The notes under the pieces were generated by a model. The model was not told the DNA's origin. It worked only from the letters and a program-made list of their open reading frames with translations, and ran no database searches. Shown here piece by piece: positions 28,958-37,774 of a stretch of 39,449 bases of DNA. Each line of letters opens with the position of its first letter. The stretch's first letter is position 1. The DNA is from Pseudomonadota bacterium (lineage in GTDB: Bacteria > Pseudomonadota > Alphaproteobacteria > Rhizobiales > Beijerinckiaceae): positions 1-39,449 of the forward strand of contig JAIUNQ010000011.1 of NCBI GenBank assembly GCA_020161475.1, in the 5' to 3' direction. The translations under genes and the position numbers were made by a program.

Positions 28958-30697
28958 ATGAGCGCTTTGATGACCTTCCGCCTGCTTTTGGCCCAGCTGA
29001 ACCCTGTCATGGGGGACATCACCGGCAACCTCGCCCGCATCCGTCAGGCCCGTGCCGAAGCGGCAGGGCAGGGGGCGCAGGTTGTGCTGTTTCCCGAGCT
29101 GTTCCTGCTCGGCTATCCGCCTGAGGATCTCGTGACCAAGCCCGCGCTGGAGGAGGCCTGCCGCAAGGCGCTGGATGAGCTGGCGCGCGAGACGGCGGAT
29201 GGCGGCCCCGCGCTGATCATCGGCACACCATGGCGGCAGGACGGCAAGCTCTACAACGCGGTCGCCGTGCTCGATGCGGGCAGGATTGCTGCGGTTCGCT
29301 TCAAGGTGGATTTGCCCAATTACGGCGTCTTCGATGAAAAGCGCGTATTCGAGCCGGGTCCGATGCCGGGGCCGGTGATGCTGCGCGGCATCCGTTTCGG
29401 CATCCCCATCTGCGAGGATATCTGGAAGGAAGATGTCGTCGAATGCCTGATGGAAACCGGCGCGGAAGTGCTGCTGGTGCCGAACGGTTCGCCCTACGAG
29501 CGCGACAAAACCGATACCCGCCTCAATATTGCGGTGGCCCGCGTCACCGAAAGCCACCTGCCGCTCATCTATCTCAACCAGATCGGCGGGCAGGATGAGC
29601 TGGTGTTCGATGGCGCGTCCTTTGGTCTCAACACCGGTGGCCGCCTTGCCTTCCAGATGCCCGCCTTTCGCGAGGAAATGCGCCTCATCACGCTGGAAAA
29701 GCAGATCGGTGGCTGGCACATCGCGCAGGGCGAGTTGACCCATGTGGAAGAGGACGACGAGGCCGATTACGCCGCCTGCGTGCTGGGCCTGAAGGATTAC
29801 GTGACCAAGAACCGCTTTCCCGGCGTGGTGCTGGGCATGTCGGGCGGTGTGGATTCGGCCCTCTGCTGCGCCATCGCGACCGATGCGCTGGGTGCGGAGA
29901 AGGTGCATGCCATCATGCTACCCTATCGCTACACCTCTCAAGAGAGCTTTGCGGATGCGAAAGCCTGCGCCGAGGCGCTCGGCGTGCGCTACGATATTCT
30001 CCCCATCGCCGAAGCGGTGGAGGGGCTGGAAGCCTCGCTCAAGCCGCTGTTCGAAGGCACGCCCCGCAACATCACCGAGGAGAACATCCAGTCGCGCGCG
30101 CGCGGCACGATCCTGATGTCGATCTCGAACAAGTTCGGGCCGATGGTGGTGACCACGGGCAACAAGTCCGAGATGTCGGTCGGCTATGCCACGCTCTATG
30201 GCGACATGAACGGCGGCTACAACCCGATCAAGGACCTCTACAAGATGCAGGTCTTCCGCCTGTGCCGCCTGCGCAACCGCTGGAAGCCGCCTTTTGCCAA
30301 GGGGCCGGACGGCGAGGTGATCCCCGAGAACATCATCATCAAGCCGCCCACCGCGGAACTGCGCGAGAACCAGAAGGATCAGGATTCGCTGCCCGAATAC
30401 GAGGTGCTGGACGACATCCTCGAATGTCTCGTCGAGAAGGAAATGCATGTCGCGGAGATTGTTGCGCGCGGACACGACATCGCGCTCGTCAAGCGCATCG
30501 AGCACCTGCTTTCGATTGCAGAGTACAAGCGCCGCCAGTCCGCGCCGGGCGTGAAGATTACGCGCCGCAACTTCGGGCGCGACCGCCGCTATCCCATCAC
30601 CAACGCTTTCCGCGACCCGCTTGCCTCGCCTTATGTGCCTGATCCCGCGCTCCAGCCGGAGAAGCCCAAGGTCATCGGCGAAGCTTATGACGGCTGA
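28958..30697 (+). CDS. nadE: Glutamine-dependent NAD+ synthetase
   Basis: 579 residues. It converts deamido-NAD to NAD+ using ATP and ammonia taken from glutamine. The N-terminal nitrilase-type glutaminase domain (about 5-260) has the Glu of FPELFLLGYPPEDL, the Lys of RFKVDLPNYGVFDEKR and the Cys of GIPICEDIW, the catalytic triad. The C-terminal synthetase domain has the pyrophosphatase loop GMSGGVDSALC, then ENIQSRARGTILMSISNK and TTGNKSEMSVGYAT. The two-domain length is normal. ATG 28958 was chosen because GAGG lies just upstream, though close; ATG 28970 is a good alternative. gltX starts before this gene ends, so the two are coupled. Confidence 0.95.
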   Translation: MSALMTFRLLLAQLNPVMGDITGNLARIRQARAEAAGQGAQVVLFPELFLLGYPPEDLVTKPALEEACRKALDELARETADGGPALIIGTPWRQDGKLYNAVAVLDAGRIAAVRFKVDLPNYGVFDEKRVFEPGPMPGPVMLRGIRFGIPICEDIWKEDVVECLMETGAEVLLVPNGSPYERDKTDTRLNIAVARVTESHLPLIYLNQIGGQDELVFDGASFGLNTGGRLAFQMPAFREEMRLITLEKQIGGWHIAQGELTHVEEDDEADYAACVLGLKDYVTKNRFPGVVLGMSGGVDSALCCAIATDALGAEKVHAIMLPYRYTSQESFADAKACAEALGVRYDILPIAEAVEGLEASLKPLFEGTPRNITEENIQSRARGTILMSISNKFGPMVVTTGNKSEMSVGYATLYGDMNGGYNPIKDLYKMQVFRLCRLRNRWKPPFAKGPDGEVIPENIIIKPPTAELRENQKDQDSLPEYEVLDDILECLVEKEMHVAEIVARGHDIALVKRIEHLLSIAEYKRRQSAPGVKITRRNFGRDRRYPITNAFRDPLASPYVPDPALQPEKPKVIGEAYDG

Positions 30698-32045
30698 CAC
30701 CATGCCTCCTATCTATCGTTTTGCCCCGTCGCCCACGGGCTATCTACATATCGGCAATGCGCGCACCGCGCTCTGGAACGCGCTGCTGGCCAAAAAACGC
30801 GGCGGCACCTTCATCCTGCGTTTCGATGACACCGATCTTGAACGCTCGCGCCCGGAATACGCCGAGGCGATCCTCGAAGACCTCGCCTGGCTCGGCATCA
30901 CGCCGGATCGCGTCGAGCATCAGTCTGCCCGCGCGGATCGCTATGTCGCGGGCCTCGAAGAGCTCAAGGCGCGCGGCCTCGCCTACGCCTGCTACGAGAC
31001 GCCGGAAGAGCTGGAGAAGAAGCGCAAGCGCCTCGCCGCGCGCGGCCTGCCCCCGGTTTATGATCGCGCGGGCCTGAAGCTCACCGCCGAGGAGCGCGCG
31101 GCGCTGGAAGCCGAGGGGCGCAAACCGCATTACCGCTTCAAGCTCTCCGGCAATACCGCGCGCTGGAACGATGGCGTGCGCGGGGAAAGCCACATCGAGA
31201 CTTCGAGCCTGTCAGACCCGGTGCTGGTGCGGGCGGATGGCACTTTCCTCTACACCTTCGCCTCCGTGCTCGATGACATCGATATGGGCGTGACGGACAT
31301 CTTGCGCGGGGAAGATCACGTCTCCAATACGGCGGTGCAGCTGGAAATCTTTGCGGCCTTCCACGCTGCTCCTCCTCGTTTCGCGCACCACAACCTCATC
31401 ACGACGCTTTCGGGCGAGGAGATGAGCAAGCGTAAGGGTACGCTCTCGCTGCGCTCCTTCCGCGAAGAGGGGATGGACCCGCTCGCCGTCGCGCTGGTGG
31501 CGGTGCTCACAGGCACTGCACTGCCGGTGAAAGAGGTGGAGAGCCTCGAAGCGCTGGCGGCCCTGCTGGACGAGCACATCATTTCCCGCGCGCTGACCAA
31601 GTTCGATCCGGCGGAAATTCGCGAGCTTTCCACGCGTCTTTTGCACCACAAGCCCTATGGCGCGGTGGCGGACAGGCTGGCGGCGCTCGGCATTGCGGGG
31701 GAGAAGGCGGAAAGCTTCTGGCTCGCCCTGCGCGGCAACCTGCACACGCTGGAAGAAGCCAAGGACTGGTGGGCGATCCTGTTCTCGCAGCAGCATTTCG
31801 GCGGGGATGAAGCGTTTCTTGCCGCTGCCGCATCGGCCCTGCCACCCGCGCCTTTCGATGAGCTTAGCTGGCCCACCTGGACCAAGGCGGTGTCGGCAGC
31901 AACCGGACGCAAGGGCAAGGAGCTGTTCATGCCGCTGCGCCTCGCGCTGACCGGGCGCGAGCACGGCCCGGAACTCAAGGCTGTCTTGCCTCTCCTGAGC
32001 CGCGACGAAGTCCTTGCTCGTTTAGGGTCGGCGCGACGTTCCTGA
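30687..32045 (+). CDS. gltX: Glutamyl-tRNA synthetase, short alphaproteobacterial type
   Basis: 452 residues. It charges glutamate onto tRNA-Glu, and in many Alphaproteobacteria that lack GlnRS also onto tRNA-Gln, which an amidotransferase then converts. The HIGH motif is SPTGYLHIGNAR, the KMSKS motif is EEMSKRKGTLSL. The catalytic domain segment FILRFDDTDLERSRPEY is typical. Its length and KMSKS region suit the second GluRS type (GltX2) often present beside a longer copy. Whether it is discriminating cannot be judged here. The ATG at 30687 overlaps the end of nadE; ATG 30702 is possible. Its 3' end overlaps the convergent DUF2865 gene by 71 bases. Confidence 0.93.
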   Translation: MTADTMPPIYRFAPSPTGYLHIGNARTALWNALLAKKRGGTFILRFDDTDLERSRPEYAEAILEDLAWLGITPDRVEHQSARADRYVAGLEELKARGLAYACYETPEELEKKRKRLAARGLPPVYDRAGLKLTAEERAALEAEGRKPHYRFKLSGNTARWNDGVRGESHIETSSLSDPVLVRADGTFLYTFASVLDDIDMGVTDILRGEDHVSNTAVQLEIFAAFHAAPPRFAHHNLITTLSGEEMSKRKGTLSLRSFREEGMDPLAVALVAVLTGTALPVKEVESLEALAALLDEHIISRALTKFDPAEIRELSTRLLHHKPYGAVADRLAALGIAGEKAESFWLALRGNLHTLEEAKDWWAILFSQQHFGGDEAFLAAAASALPPAPFDELSWPTWTKAVSAATGRKGKELFMPLRLALTGREHGPELKAVLPLLSRDEVLARLGSARRS

Positions 32046-33162
32046 TGATGGCGCGCGAGCCATCCTCACGGGTGGTTTCGCGCGTCACACCGTCTTCCGC
32101 ACTGACATAGTTCTTCTTTTGCTGCACCGGGGGCGTCGTCTCGCCCGCCAGCTTACCCAGAGCATCCTTCTGGCGCGGATTTGTGCCCGGCACTTTCAGC
32201 TCCTTGGGGCGGCTCATGATTTCGGCCTGCTCCTTGGAGACAACGATGTCGCCCTTGCGCATCTCCACAAGGTCGGGCTTGTCCTTCATCGCGCTGGCCC
32301 ATGTCTGCGTGGGGTGCTTGCAGATGCAGGCGAGATCGCGGTTCTCCTGATACTTCTTGGCCGCGGGCAGGGCGGTATAGGGCTCGCCGTCCCGTGCAGC
32401 GGCATCCTCGATCTGCCCGCCATAGGACATGAAATAGACCTTGGTCTGCGCGGCGGGGCACAGCGTCTTGCACACGTCCTCATATTCGTCGCGCGCGCGC
32501 AGCCCCTCGAAGTTGACCGGGAAGAAGAACCCGTCGCAGGTGCGCACGCAGACCGCAACCGAGCCACCCCGACGACGGCGCGGTTCATTCTCCTCGCCGT
32601 CTTCCCCGCGCAGGCTGTCGTCGAACGGCTGGATTCCGGGCGGGGCAACGCCGGGGCGCGGGTAGGATTCCACCGGCACTTCCGTCCGGTTGCCAAAGAG
32701 CCGATCGAGAATGCCGGGGCGATCATCCGGGCTGGCATAAAGCACGCCGCCGCGCGCCTGACGCGGCTCCGGGCGCTGGTTGCCGTCACAGCCATAGCGC
32801 TGCCATGCGGCGATCAATTGCGCGCGGCGCTCGTCCATGCCCCCGCCCTCCGCCGCGCGTATCTGCGCCTGAAGCTGGCCGGCCTGCGCCTTGAGCGGCC
32901 CGCACACGGGCGGCGGCCCCCCAAGCCCCAGAAACCCGCTGGAGCGGAAGCAGTCATTGCTCTGAAGCGCCAGCTGCACGCGCCCGAGTTCGCGCCGCAA
33001 CCCGCTTGTATTGCCCGAGGGGCGCGAGCGCGGCAGCGAGGCCATTTCCGCGCGGATCTGCTGGCATGCGGGTGACTGGGCCTGTGCCTCGATCGCGGGC
33101 AGGCTGGTTGCCCCCGCAAACCCCAGTGTCAGCACGAAGAGAAGACGTGAAAACGGTGACAT
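31975..33162 (-). CDS. DUF2865 domain secreted protein
   Basis: 395 residues. A signal peptide (about 1-29, ending AQAQ) directs export. A helical part (about 30-115) with CxxI and CFRS Cys residues is followed by a Pro/Arg linker and an acidic-basic stretch (EDGEENEPRRRRGG). Then comes the DUF2865 core: VCVRTCDGFFFPVNFEGLR, DVCKTLCPAAQTKVYFMSYG, YTALPAAKKYQENRDLAC and ICKHP, with six conserved Cys. The function is unknown; the family is largely restricted to Hyphomicrobiales, which supports the assignment of the organism. The tail is long, charged and low-complexity. ATG 33162 was chosen because the signal peptide begins there; the ribosome-binding site is weak. Its 3' end overlaps gltX on the other strand. 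Confidence 0.85.
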   Translation of the reverse strand: MSPFSRLLFVLTLGFAGATSLPAIEAQAQSPACQQIRAEMASLPRSRPSGNTSGLRRELGRVQLALQSNDCFRSSGFLGLGGPPPVCGPLKAQAGQLQAQIRAAEGGGMDERRAQLIAAWQRYGCDGNQRPEPRQARGGVLYASPDDRPGILDRLFGNRTEVPVESYPRPGVAPPGIQPFDDSLRGEDGEENEPRRRRGGSVAVCVRTCDGFFFPVNFEGLRARDEYEDVCKTLCPAAQTKVYFMSYGGQIEDAAARDGEPYTALPAAKKYQENRDLACICKHPTQTWASAMKDKPDLVEMRKGDIVVSKEQAEIMSRPKELKVPGTNPRQKDALGKLAGETTPPVQQKKNYVSAEDGVTRETTREDGSRAIIRNVAPTLNEQGLRRGSGEARQP

Positions 33163-33282
33163 GAGGCCCGGACATTCTGGCGGCTGGCGGGCCTGCCCCG
33201 GCAAAAACAAGTGCCGGTCAGCGGGCTGAAGGCCGAGGGAAGACAATACGCAACAAAGAATATCCGGAAGCTATGCGGCGTG

Positions 33283-33324
33283 AAAAAGGCAGGCGCAAGA
33301 CCTGCGAAGGGTCTTCCCCGCCTT
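33283..33324 (-). terminator. Probable terminator after the third TRAP binding protein
   Basis: Read leftward, AAGGC pairs with GCCTT and an inner stem AAGACC/GGTCTT forms around CTTCGCA. TTT follows the outer arm and the next bases are CACG. It lies 20 bases past the stop of the TRAP protein gene. The long, bulged stem makes it less certain than the others. Confidence 0.6.
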
Positions 33325-33343
33325 CTTTGTCAGGGGCGCGACC

Positions 33344-34429
33344 TCAGCGCTTGATGCGCGTGCGCAGCATCAGGGTTTCGTACGAATACTCACCCACCTG
33401 CCACCACAGGGCCTGCTCGCCCATGTAGTCATTCACACTGTCCAGCGCCTTCTTGAACAGCGGATTGGTGGCCGCCGTTTCATTGTAGAAGGCGTTGGCC
33501 TCGCGATAGGCCGCTTCCATCACATCCATGGAGAAGGGACGCAGCTCCGTGCCGCGGCTGAGCAGACGGCGCAGCGCGGGCGCGTTCACGGCGTCATACT
33601 TGGCCAGCATCCAGTTGTTGGCGGCTTCTGCCGCATTGTTCAGAACCGCCTGATAGAACTTCGGCAGCTTGTTCCACTGGTCGAGGTTTATGATCGAGTG
33701 GAGCATCGCCCCGCCTTCCCAGAAGCCGGGGTAGTAGTAATACTTGGCGACCTTGGCGAAGCCGAGCTTCTCGTCGTCATAGGGGCCGACGAACTCCACC
33801 GCATCAATGGTGCCCTTTTCCAGCGCGGGGTAAATGTCGCCCGGCGCGATCTGCTGCGGCACGACGCCGAGGCGCTCAAGCACTTTGCCGCCCGTGCCGC
33901 CGATGCGGAACTTGAGGCCTTTCAGATCGTCCAGCGTGTTCACTTCCTTGCGGAACCAGCCGCCCATCTGCGTACCGGAGTTGCCGCACGCAAGGCTGAT
34001 GGTGTTGAACTTGGCGAGGCTCTCGTTGATGATCTCCTTGCCGCCCGCGAAGTGCCACCACGCATGCTGAAGGCGCGCATTGGGACCGAAGGGCATGCCG
34101 GTGCCGAAGCCGAGGGTCGGGTCCTTGCCGTAATAGAAATAAGTCGGCGAATGGGCCGCCTCCAGCGCGCCGGAAGACACCGCGTCCAGCGCCTGCAAAC
34201 CGGGGACGATTTCACCGGCCGCAAAGGTCTGGATCTGGAAGCGATTGTCGGTGGCTTCGGCCACGTACTGTGCGAAAATCTGCGCGGTGCCATAGATGGT
34301 ATCGAGCGACTTGGGGAAGCTTGAGGTCATTCGCCACTTGATCTCGGGCAGCGACTGCGCCACCGCAGGGGCTGCGACCCCCGCCACAAGACCTGCCGAA
34401 AGACCACCCAGAACCGCACGACGACGCAT
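33344..34429 (-). CDS. TRAP transporter substrate-binding protein, TakP-like (copy 3)
   Basis: 361 residues from ATG 34429, with GGAGTGAAACG upstream. A Tat-type signal (MRRRAVLGGLSAG ... AVAQS) is followed by [18 protein letters not shown], matching copies 1 and 2. The ligand Gln and Arg of the TakP-like pocket are kept (TQMGGWF, FRIGG), but the Trp beside the Glu is Phe here (DAVEFVGPYDD against AEWVGPYDD) and the following Glu is kept (GFWEGG). The change suggests a different or altered ligand or metal site. It lies about 20 kb from copies 1 and 2 and is not next to membrane genes, so it presumably uses dctQM elsewhere or another permease. It diverges from the creA-like gene. Confidence 0.93.
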   Translation of the reverse strand: MRRRAVLGGLSAGLVAGVAAPAVAQSLPEIKWRMTSSFPKSLDTIYGTAQIFAQYVAEATDNRFQIQTFAAGEIVPGLQALDAVSSGALEAAHSPTYFYYGKDPTLGFGTGMPFGPNARLQHAWWHFAGGKEIINESLAKFNTISLACGNSGTQMGGWFRKEVNTLDDLKGLKFRIGGTGGKVLERLGVVPQQIAPGDIYPALEKGTIDAVEFVGPYDDEKLGFAKVAKYYYYPGFWEGGAMLHSIINLDQWNKLPKFYQAVLNNAAEAANNWMLAKYDAVNAPALRRLLSRGTELRPFSMDVMEAAYREANAFYNETAATNPLFKKALDSVNDYMGEQALWWQVGEYSYETLMLRTRIKR

Positions 34430-34619
34430 CGTTTCACTCCGCTTGAGCAACAGCGCGCGAGTCAAGCGCGCCCAATCGTTTAGCGCAGGACAATGGGGCG
34501 GAGAGCGCATCGAAACAACCCTGTTCAGGTCAAATTTCCGCGCTTTTTGGCGGCGCAGCCTTTTAAATGTCGCGCGGGATGCTTATCTCCACGGCGTGCT
34601 TCACTTCAGGAGGAAAACG

Positions 34620-35144
34620 ATGCGCGCCGCCCCCCTTGCTGTCCCGGCTATCCTTGCGGCAACGCTTGCCGCCGCCCTGACGGGCGCAAGCCCCGCAGTT
34701 GCGCAGTCGCCGGATCTCATCTTCAAGAAGTCCACCGTTTTCCGCCTGCTCACCCCGAACGACAAGCTGGCGACCTACGCCATCGATGATCCGGAAGTGG
34801 AAGGCGTGGCCTGCCATTACACCGTGCCGGAAAAGGGCGGCGTTGCGGGATCGCTCGGCCTCGCCGAGGAAGTGTCGGACATCTCGCTCGCCTGCCGTCA
34901 GGTGGGGCCAGTGCGCTTCAAGGCGAAGTTCGATCAGGGCGATGTGATGTTCCGCGAGAGCCGCTCGATCCTGTTCAAGCGCATGCAGATTGTGCGCGGC
35001 TGCGATGCCAAACGTAACGTGCTGGTTTATCTGGTCTATTCCGACAAGCTGATTGATGGCTCGCCGCAGAACTCCACCTCCACCGTGCCGATCATGCCCT
35101 GGGGCTCGCATGAGCCGCCGCGCTGTGGCGATTGGGTGAAGTAA
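34620..35144 (+). CDS. creA: CreA-family secreted protein
   Basis: 174 residues. A signal peptide (about 1-29, ending VAQS) is followed by the CreA fold: FKKSTVFRLLTPNDKLAT, IDDPEVEGVACHYTVPEKGG and GLAEEVSDISLACRQVGPVRF. Later come FRESRSILFKRMQIVRG, CDAKRNVLVYLVYSDKLIDG and STSTVPIMPWG. These are the conserved blocks of the CreA family of periplasmic proteins, whose function is not established. Cys residues in the VACHY and LACRQ motifs and in GCDAK and RCGDW may form disulfides. AGGAGG lies 7 bases before ATG 34620. It diverges from the third TRAP protein, with 190 bases between starts. Confidence 0.9.
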   Translation: MRAAPLAVPAILAATLAAALTGASPAVAQSPDLIFKKSTVFRLLTPNDKLATYAIDDPEVEGVACHYTVPEKGGVAGSLGLAEEVSDISLACRQVGPVRFKAKFDQGDVMFRESRSILFKRMQIVRGCDAKRNVLVYLVYSDKLIDGSPQNSTSTVPIMPWGSHEPPRCGDWVK

Positions 35145-35149
35145 GCAAC

Positions 35150-35178
35150 AAAAAAGGGGCGCCTGGCGCCCCTTTGCA
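35150..35178. terminator. Bidirectional terminator between convergent genes
   Basis: The stem AAAGGGGCG / CGCCCCTTT around CCTGG has an A-run on its left side. Leftward it gives a strong T-run for the small secreted protein gene; rightward the run is only TTT for the CreA gene. Confidence 0.8.
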
Positions 35179-35196
35179 GTTCAGTATGCTGGTTGA

Positions 35197-35505
35197 TCAA
35201 TCGCGACAGGTGATCACGAAGACATCCGCCGGCTTGGCGGTGGCCGTGGTGCTCACCGAGCCGGTGATCTCGTCCGGCGCAGCGGCGCGATAAGACATGG
35301 CATTGCGGAAGCCCTTGGCCTCGCACCATGCATCGGCGACGATACGCCCGCAGCTGGACTGGCCGCCGAGGCATTCCTGCGTGCCATAGCCGTCGTTTCC
35401 GGCGATGATGAAATCCTGCACGCGCGGCTTGGCCATGCAAACAGGGGCCAACACCACAAGAGCGGCGAGAATCGCCGTGCCGGGGATCGAAATTCGATGA
35501 AGCAT
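35197..35505 (-). CDS. Small secreted Cys-rich protein of unknown function
   Basis: 102 residues from ATG 35505; AAGG lies about 10 bases upstream. A signal peptide (about 1-24; ISIPGTAILAALVVLAPVC) precedes VQDFIIAGNDGYGTQECL, SSCGRIVADAWCEAKGFRNA and a C-terminal FVITCRD. Four Cys in the mature part suggest disulfides. Homologues of this type (GNDGYG...C...CG...ADAWCEAKG) are recalled from Hyphomicrobiales without known function. The frame continues upstream but that part is not protein-like. It converges with the CreA gene across a shared terminator. Confidence 0.78.
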   Translation of the reverse strand: MLHRISIPGTAILAALVVLAPVCMAKPRVQDFIIAGNDGYGTQECLGGQSSCGRIVADAWCEAKGFRNAMSYRAAAPDEITGSVSTTATAKPADVFVITCRD

Positions 35506-35873
35506 GTTCAACAGCCTTGTTTGGCGAGCCTGATGAAGACGAACCAAGGCATCATTGCGGCATTGCGTTAACGATGTGTTGACAGGGGAGGAATTTGCAT
35601 CCGTCAGTTGCAAATTTGCGGTAGCCCGGCAAATTTTGCCGGGTACTGTCCTTGGCGACTTGGCAGGCCCTGCACAGAATAACGGGGAATCATCCCGCGC
35701 TTGACCGAGGCGCCCGGATGCAGCATCCTGTCGCAATGCACAAGACAGATGTGACCCTCATCACCATCTCGATTTGTGGCTAGCGCGCATCGCTCGCTGG
35801 CCCAACGTCTCGCATTTCCTCCAAGGTCGTGTAGATGAAGGTCCCGGCGGGACCTTTCAGACTTGGAACGACC
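35506..35873. other. Intergenic region upstream of cysS with a leader hairpin
   Basis: About 370 bases between divergent genes. No gene or RNA was recognised. Near its right end lies a perfect hairpin, AAGGTCCC (35838-35845), loop GGC, GGGACCTT (35849-35856), 17 bases before the cysS ATG. It is followed by TTTCAG but not by a long T-run, so it could be an attenuator, an mRNA stability element or chance. Confidence 0.45.
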
Positions 35874-37331
35874 ATGGCGAAGCTTCATCTGCACAACACG
35901 CTCACACGGAAGAAAGAGCCGTTCGAGCCGATCGATGCCAAGAATATCCGCATGTATGTCTGCGGACCCACGGTCTATGACTTTGCCCACATCGGCAACG
36001 CGCGCCCGGTTATCGTGTTCGATGTGCTTTTCCGCCTGCTGCGGCATCTTTATGGGGCGGATCACGTCACCTACGCCCGCAACATCACGGACGTGGATGA
36101 CAAGATCAACAAGCGTGCTTTCGAGCGCTGGGACCATAAATCGAGCCTCACCAAGGCCATCCGCGACCTTACCGACGGCACGCTGGAACAGTTCCACAAG
36201 GATGTGGATGCGTTGGGCTGCCTGCGTCCCACCCACGAGCCGCGCGCCACCGATTTCGTCAGCAACGGCGAGCAGCCGCTCGATATGGTGCGCGTCATCG
36301 AGAAGCTGATCGCCAACGGCAATGCCTATGCCGCCGAAGGCCATGTGCTGTTCAACGTGCCCTCGATGGAAGGCTATGGCGCGCTGGCCCGCCGCCCGAA
36401 GGACGACATGATCGCGGGGGCGCGCGTCGAAGTCGCGCCCTACAAGCGCGACCCGATGGATTTCGTGCTCTGGAAACCCTCTGATCCCGCGACCGAACCG
36501 GGCTGGGACAGCCCTTGGGGCTATGGTCGCCCCGGCTGGCATATCGAGTGCTCGGCCATGTCCGGCGCGCTCCTCGGTGAGGTGTTCGATATCCACGCGG
36601 GCGGGCTGGACCTCATCTTCCCGCACCATGAGAACGAAATCGCCCAGAGCTGCTGCGCCTTCGGCAAGCCGGGCCAGCCCAACCCGCTCATGGCCCGCTA
36701 CTGGCTCCACAACGGCTTTCTGCAGGTCGAAGGGCAGAAGATGTCCAAGAGCTTGGGCAACTTCCGCACCATCCGCGAAGTGCTGAATGATGGCTGGAGC
36801 GGTGAGGTCGTGCGCCTGACGATGCTCAAGACCCACTACCGCCAGCCGATTGATTGGACACTGAAGAGCCTGGAGGAGAGCCAGAACGTTCTTGATAACT
36901 GGGCTACGATCCTGCGCAATTTTGCTGAGCCGGAAGTGGCAGGGGAGAAGGCCCCCGCAGAATTCATTGATGCGCTCGCCGATGATTTGAATATTTCGTC
37001 GGCACTCGCGGTGATGCATGGCTTTGCGCGTGGTGCACGCGGCGGTGATCGTGCTGACGCGGCAAAGCTTTTCGACTGCTTGTCGCTTCTTGGGATCGAC
37101 ATCAGCACGCATCAGGCGAAGGCGGATGCTCTCGATTTTCAAGAAGCTATCGATCCGGCCTTCGAGCAGTACATAACCGCCGCCATCGAAGCCCGCCTCG
37201 CTGCCCGCGCCGCCAAGAACTGGGCCGAGAGCGATCGCATCCGCGATGAACTCGCCTCCAAGGGCATTCAGCTCAAAGACGGCAAGGACGCCAACGGCAA
37301 TGCCATCACCACATGGGAGGTGAAGCGATGA
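35874..37331 (+). CDS. cysS: Cysteinyl-tRNA synthetase
   Basis: 485 residues. It charges cysteine onto tRNA-Cys in the cytoplasm. The start [19 protein letters not shown] is typical. The zinc-binding and HIGH regions are [19 protein letters not shown]; further zinc ligands are WHIECSAM and [24 protein letters not shown] is [11 protein letters not shown]. The anticodon and stem-contact domain follows to a Lys-Arg end. An in-frame ATG at 35835 is possible, but the family start and a hairpin in that interval argue for 35874. Its stop overlaps the next gene as ATGA, so the downstream genes are translationally coupled. Confidence 0.96.
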   Translation: MAKLHLHNTLTRKKEPFEPIDAKNIRMYVCGPTVYDFAHIGNARPVIVFDVLFRLLRHLYGADHVTYARNITDVDDKINKRAFERWDHKSSLTKAIRDLTDGTLEQFHKDVDALGCLRPTHEPRATDFVSNGEQPLDMVRVIEKLIANGNAYAAEGHVLFNVPSMEGYGALARRPKDDMIAGARVEVAPYKRDPMDFVLWKPSDPATEPGWDSPWGYGRPGWHIECSAMSGALLGEVFDIHAGGLDLIFPHHENEIAQSCCAFGKPGQPNPLMARYWLHNGFLQVEGQKMSKSLGNFRTIREVLNDGWSGEVVRLTMLKTHYRQPIDWTLKSLEESQNVLDNWATILRNFAEPEVAGEKAPAEFIDALADDLNISSALAVMHGFARGARGGDRADAAKLFDCLSLLGIDISTHQAKADALDFQEAIDPAFEQYITAAIEARLAARAAKNWAESDRIRDELASKGIQLKDGKDANGNAITTWEVKR

Positions 37332-37774
37332 GCGCGCATTTGACCGGCGGGTGCCAATGTGGCGCCGTGCGCTTTTCCTGCGAAACGCTGGGCCGCGCCT
37401 CCATCTGCCATTGCCGCATGTGCCAGAAGGCCTTCGGCAGCGCCTTTGGCCCGCTGGTGACCGGCAAGGGGCTGGTGTGGACCAAGGGGGAGCCCAAGCG
37501 CTTCCGCTCTTCCAACAAGGTGTCACGCGGTTTTTGCGCCGAATGTGGCACGCCGCTCACCTATGAATTTGACGGCTATGGCGTTGAACTCGCCATCGGT
37601 GCCTTCGATCGCGCCGCCGACATCGCCCCTGTGGTGCAAGTCAACGAGCAATCGCAGTTGCCGTGGTTTAACAGGCTGAACGCCCTGCCCATCCTTAGCG
37701 TCGAGGAAAAGTCGGCTCGCGCGCCGATTTTCTCGGAAGTTGTCTCCCGCCAGCATCCGGATCACGAGTCATGA
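37328..37774 (+). CDS. GFA-family (glutathione-dependent formaldehyde-activating enzyme-like) zinc protein
   Basis: 148 residues. The seven Cys of the GFA/CENP-V fold are present: Cys9 and Cys11 (GGCQCG), Cys27, Cys29 and Cys32 (ICHCRMC), Cys70 and Cys73 (FCAECGTPL). They bind two zinc ions, one structural and one implicated in glutathione or thiol chemistry. Characterised Gfa speeds formation of S-hydroxymethylglutathione, but most members have unknown substrates and some bind other ligands. GGAGGTGAAGCG provides a strong ribosome-binding site. It overlaps cysS and the GNAT gene by four bases at each end. Confidence 0.9.
   Translation: MSAHLTGGCQCGAVRFSCETLGRASICHCRMCQKAFGSAFGPLVTGKGLVWTKGEPKRFRSSNKVSRGFCAECGTPLTYEFDGYGVELAIGAFDRAADIAPVVQVNEQSQLPWFNRLNALPILSVEEKSARAPIFSEVVSRQHPDHES

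Noticed and set aside
35506-35873. T-box riboswitch upstream of cysS
   Set aside because: The characteristic T-box sequence and specifier loop are not present; only a single hairpin was found.
35604-37526. A 640-codon minus-strand frame across cysS
   Set aside because: cysS on the other strand has complete HIGH and KMSKS motifs; the antisense frame shows no recognisable protein features.
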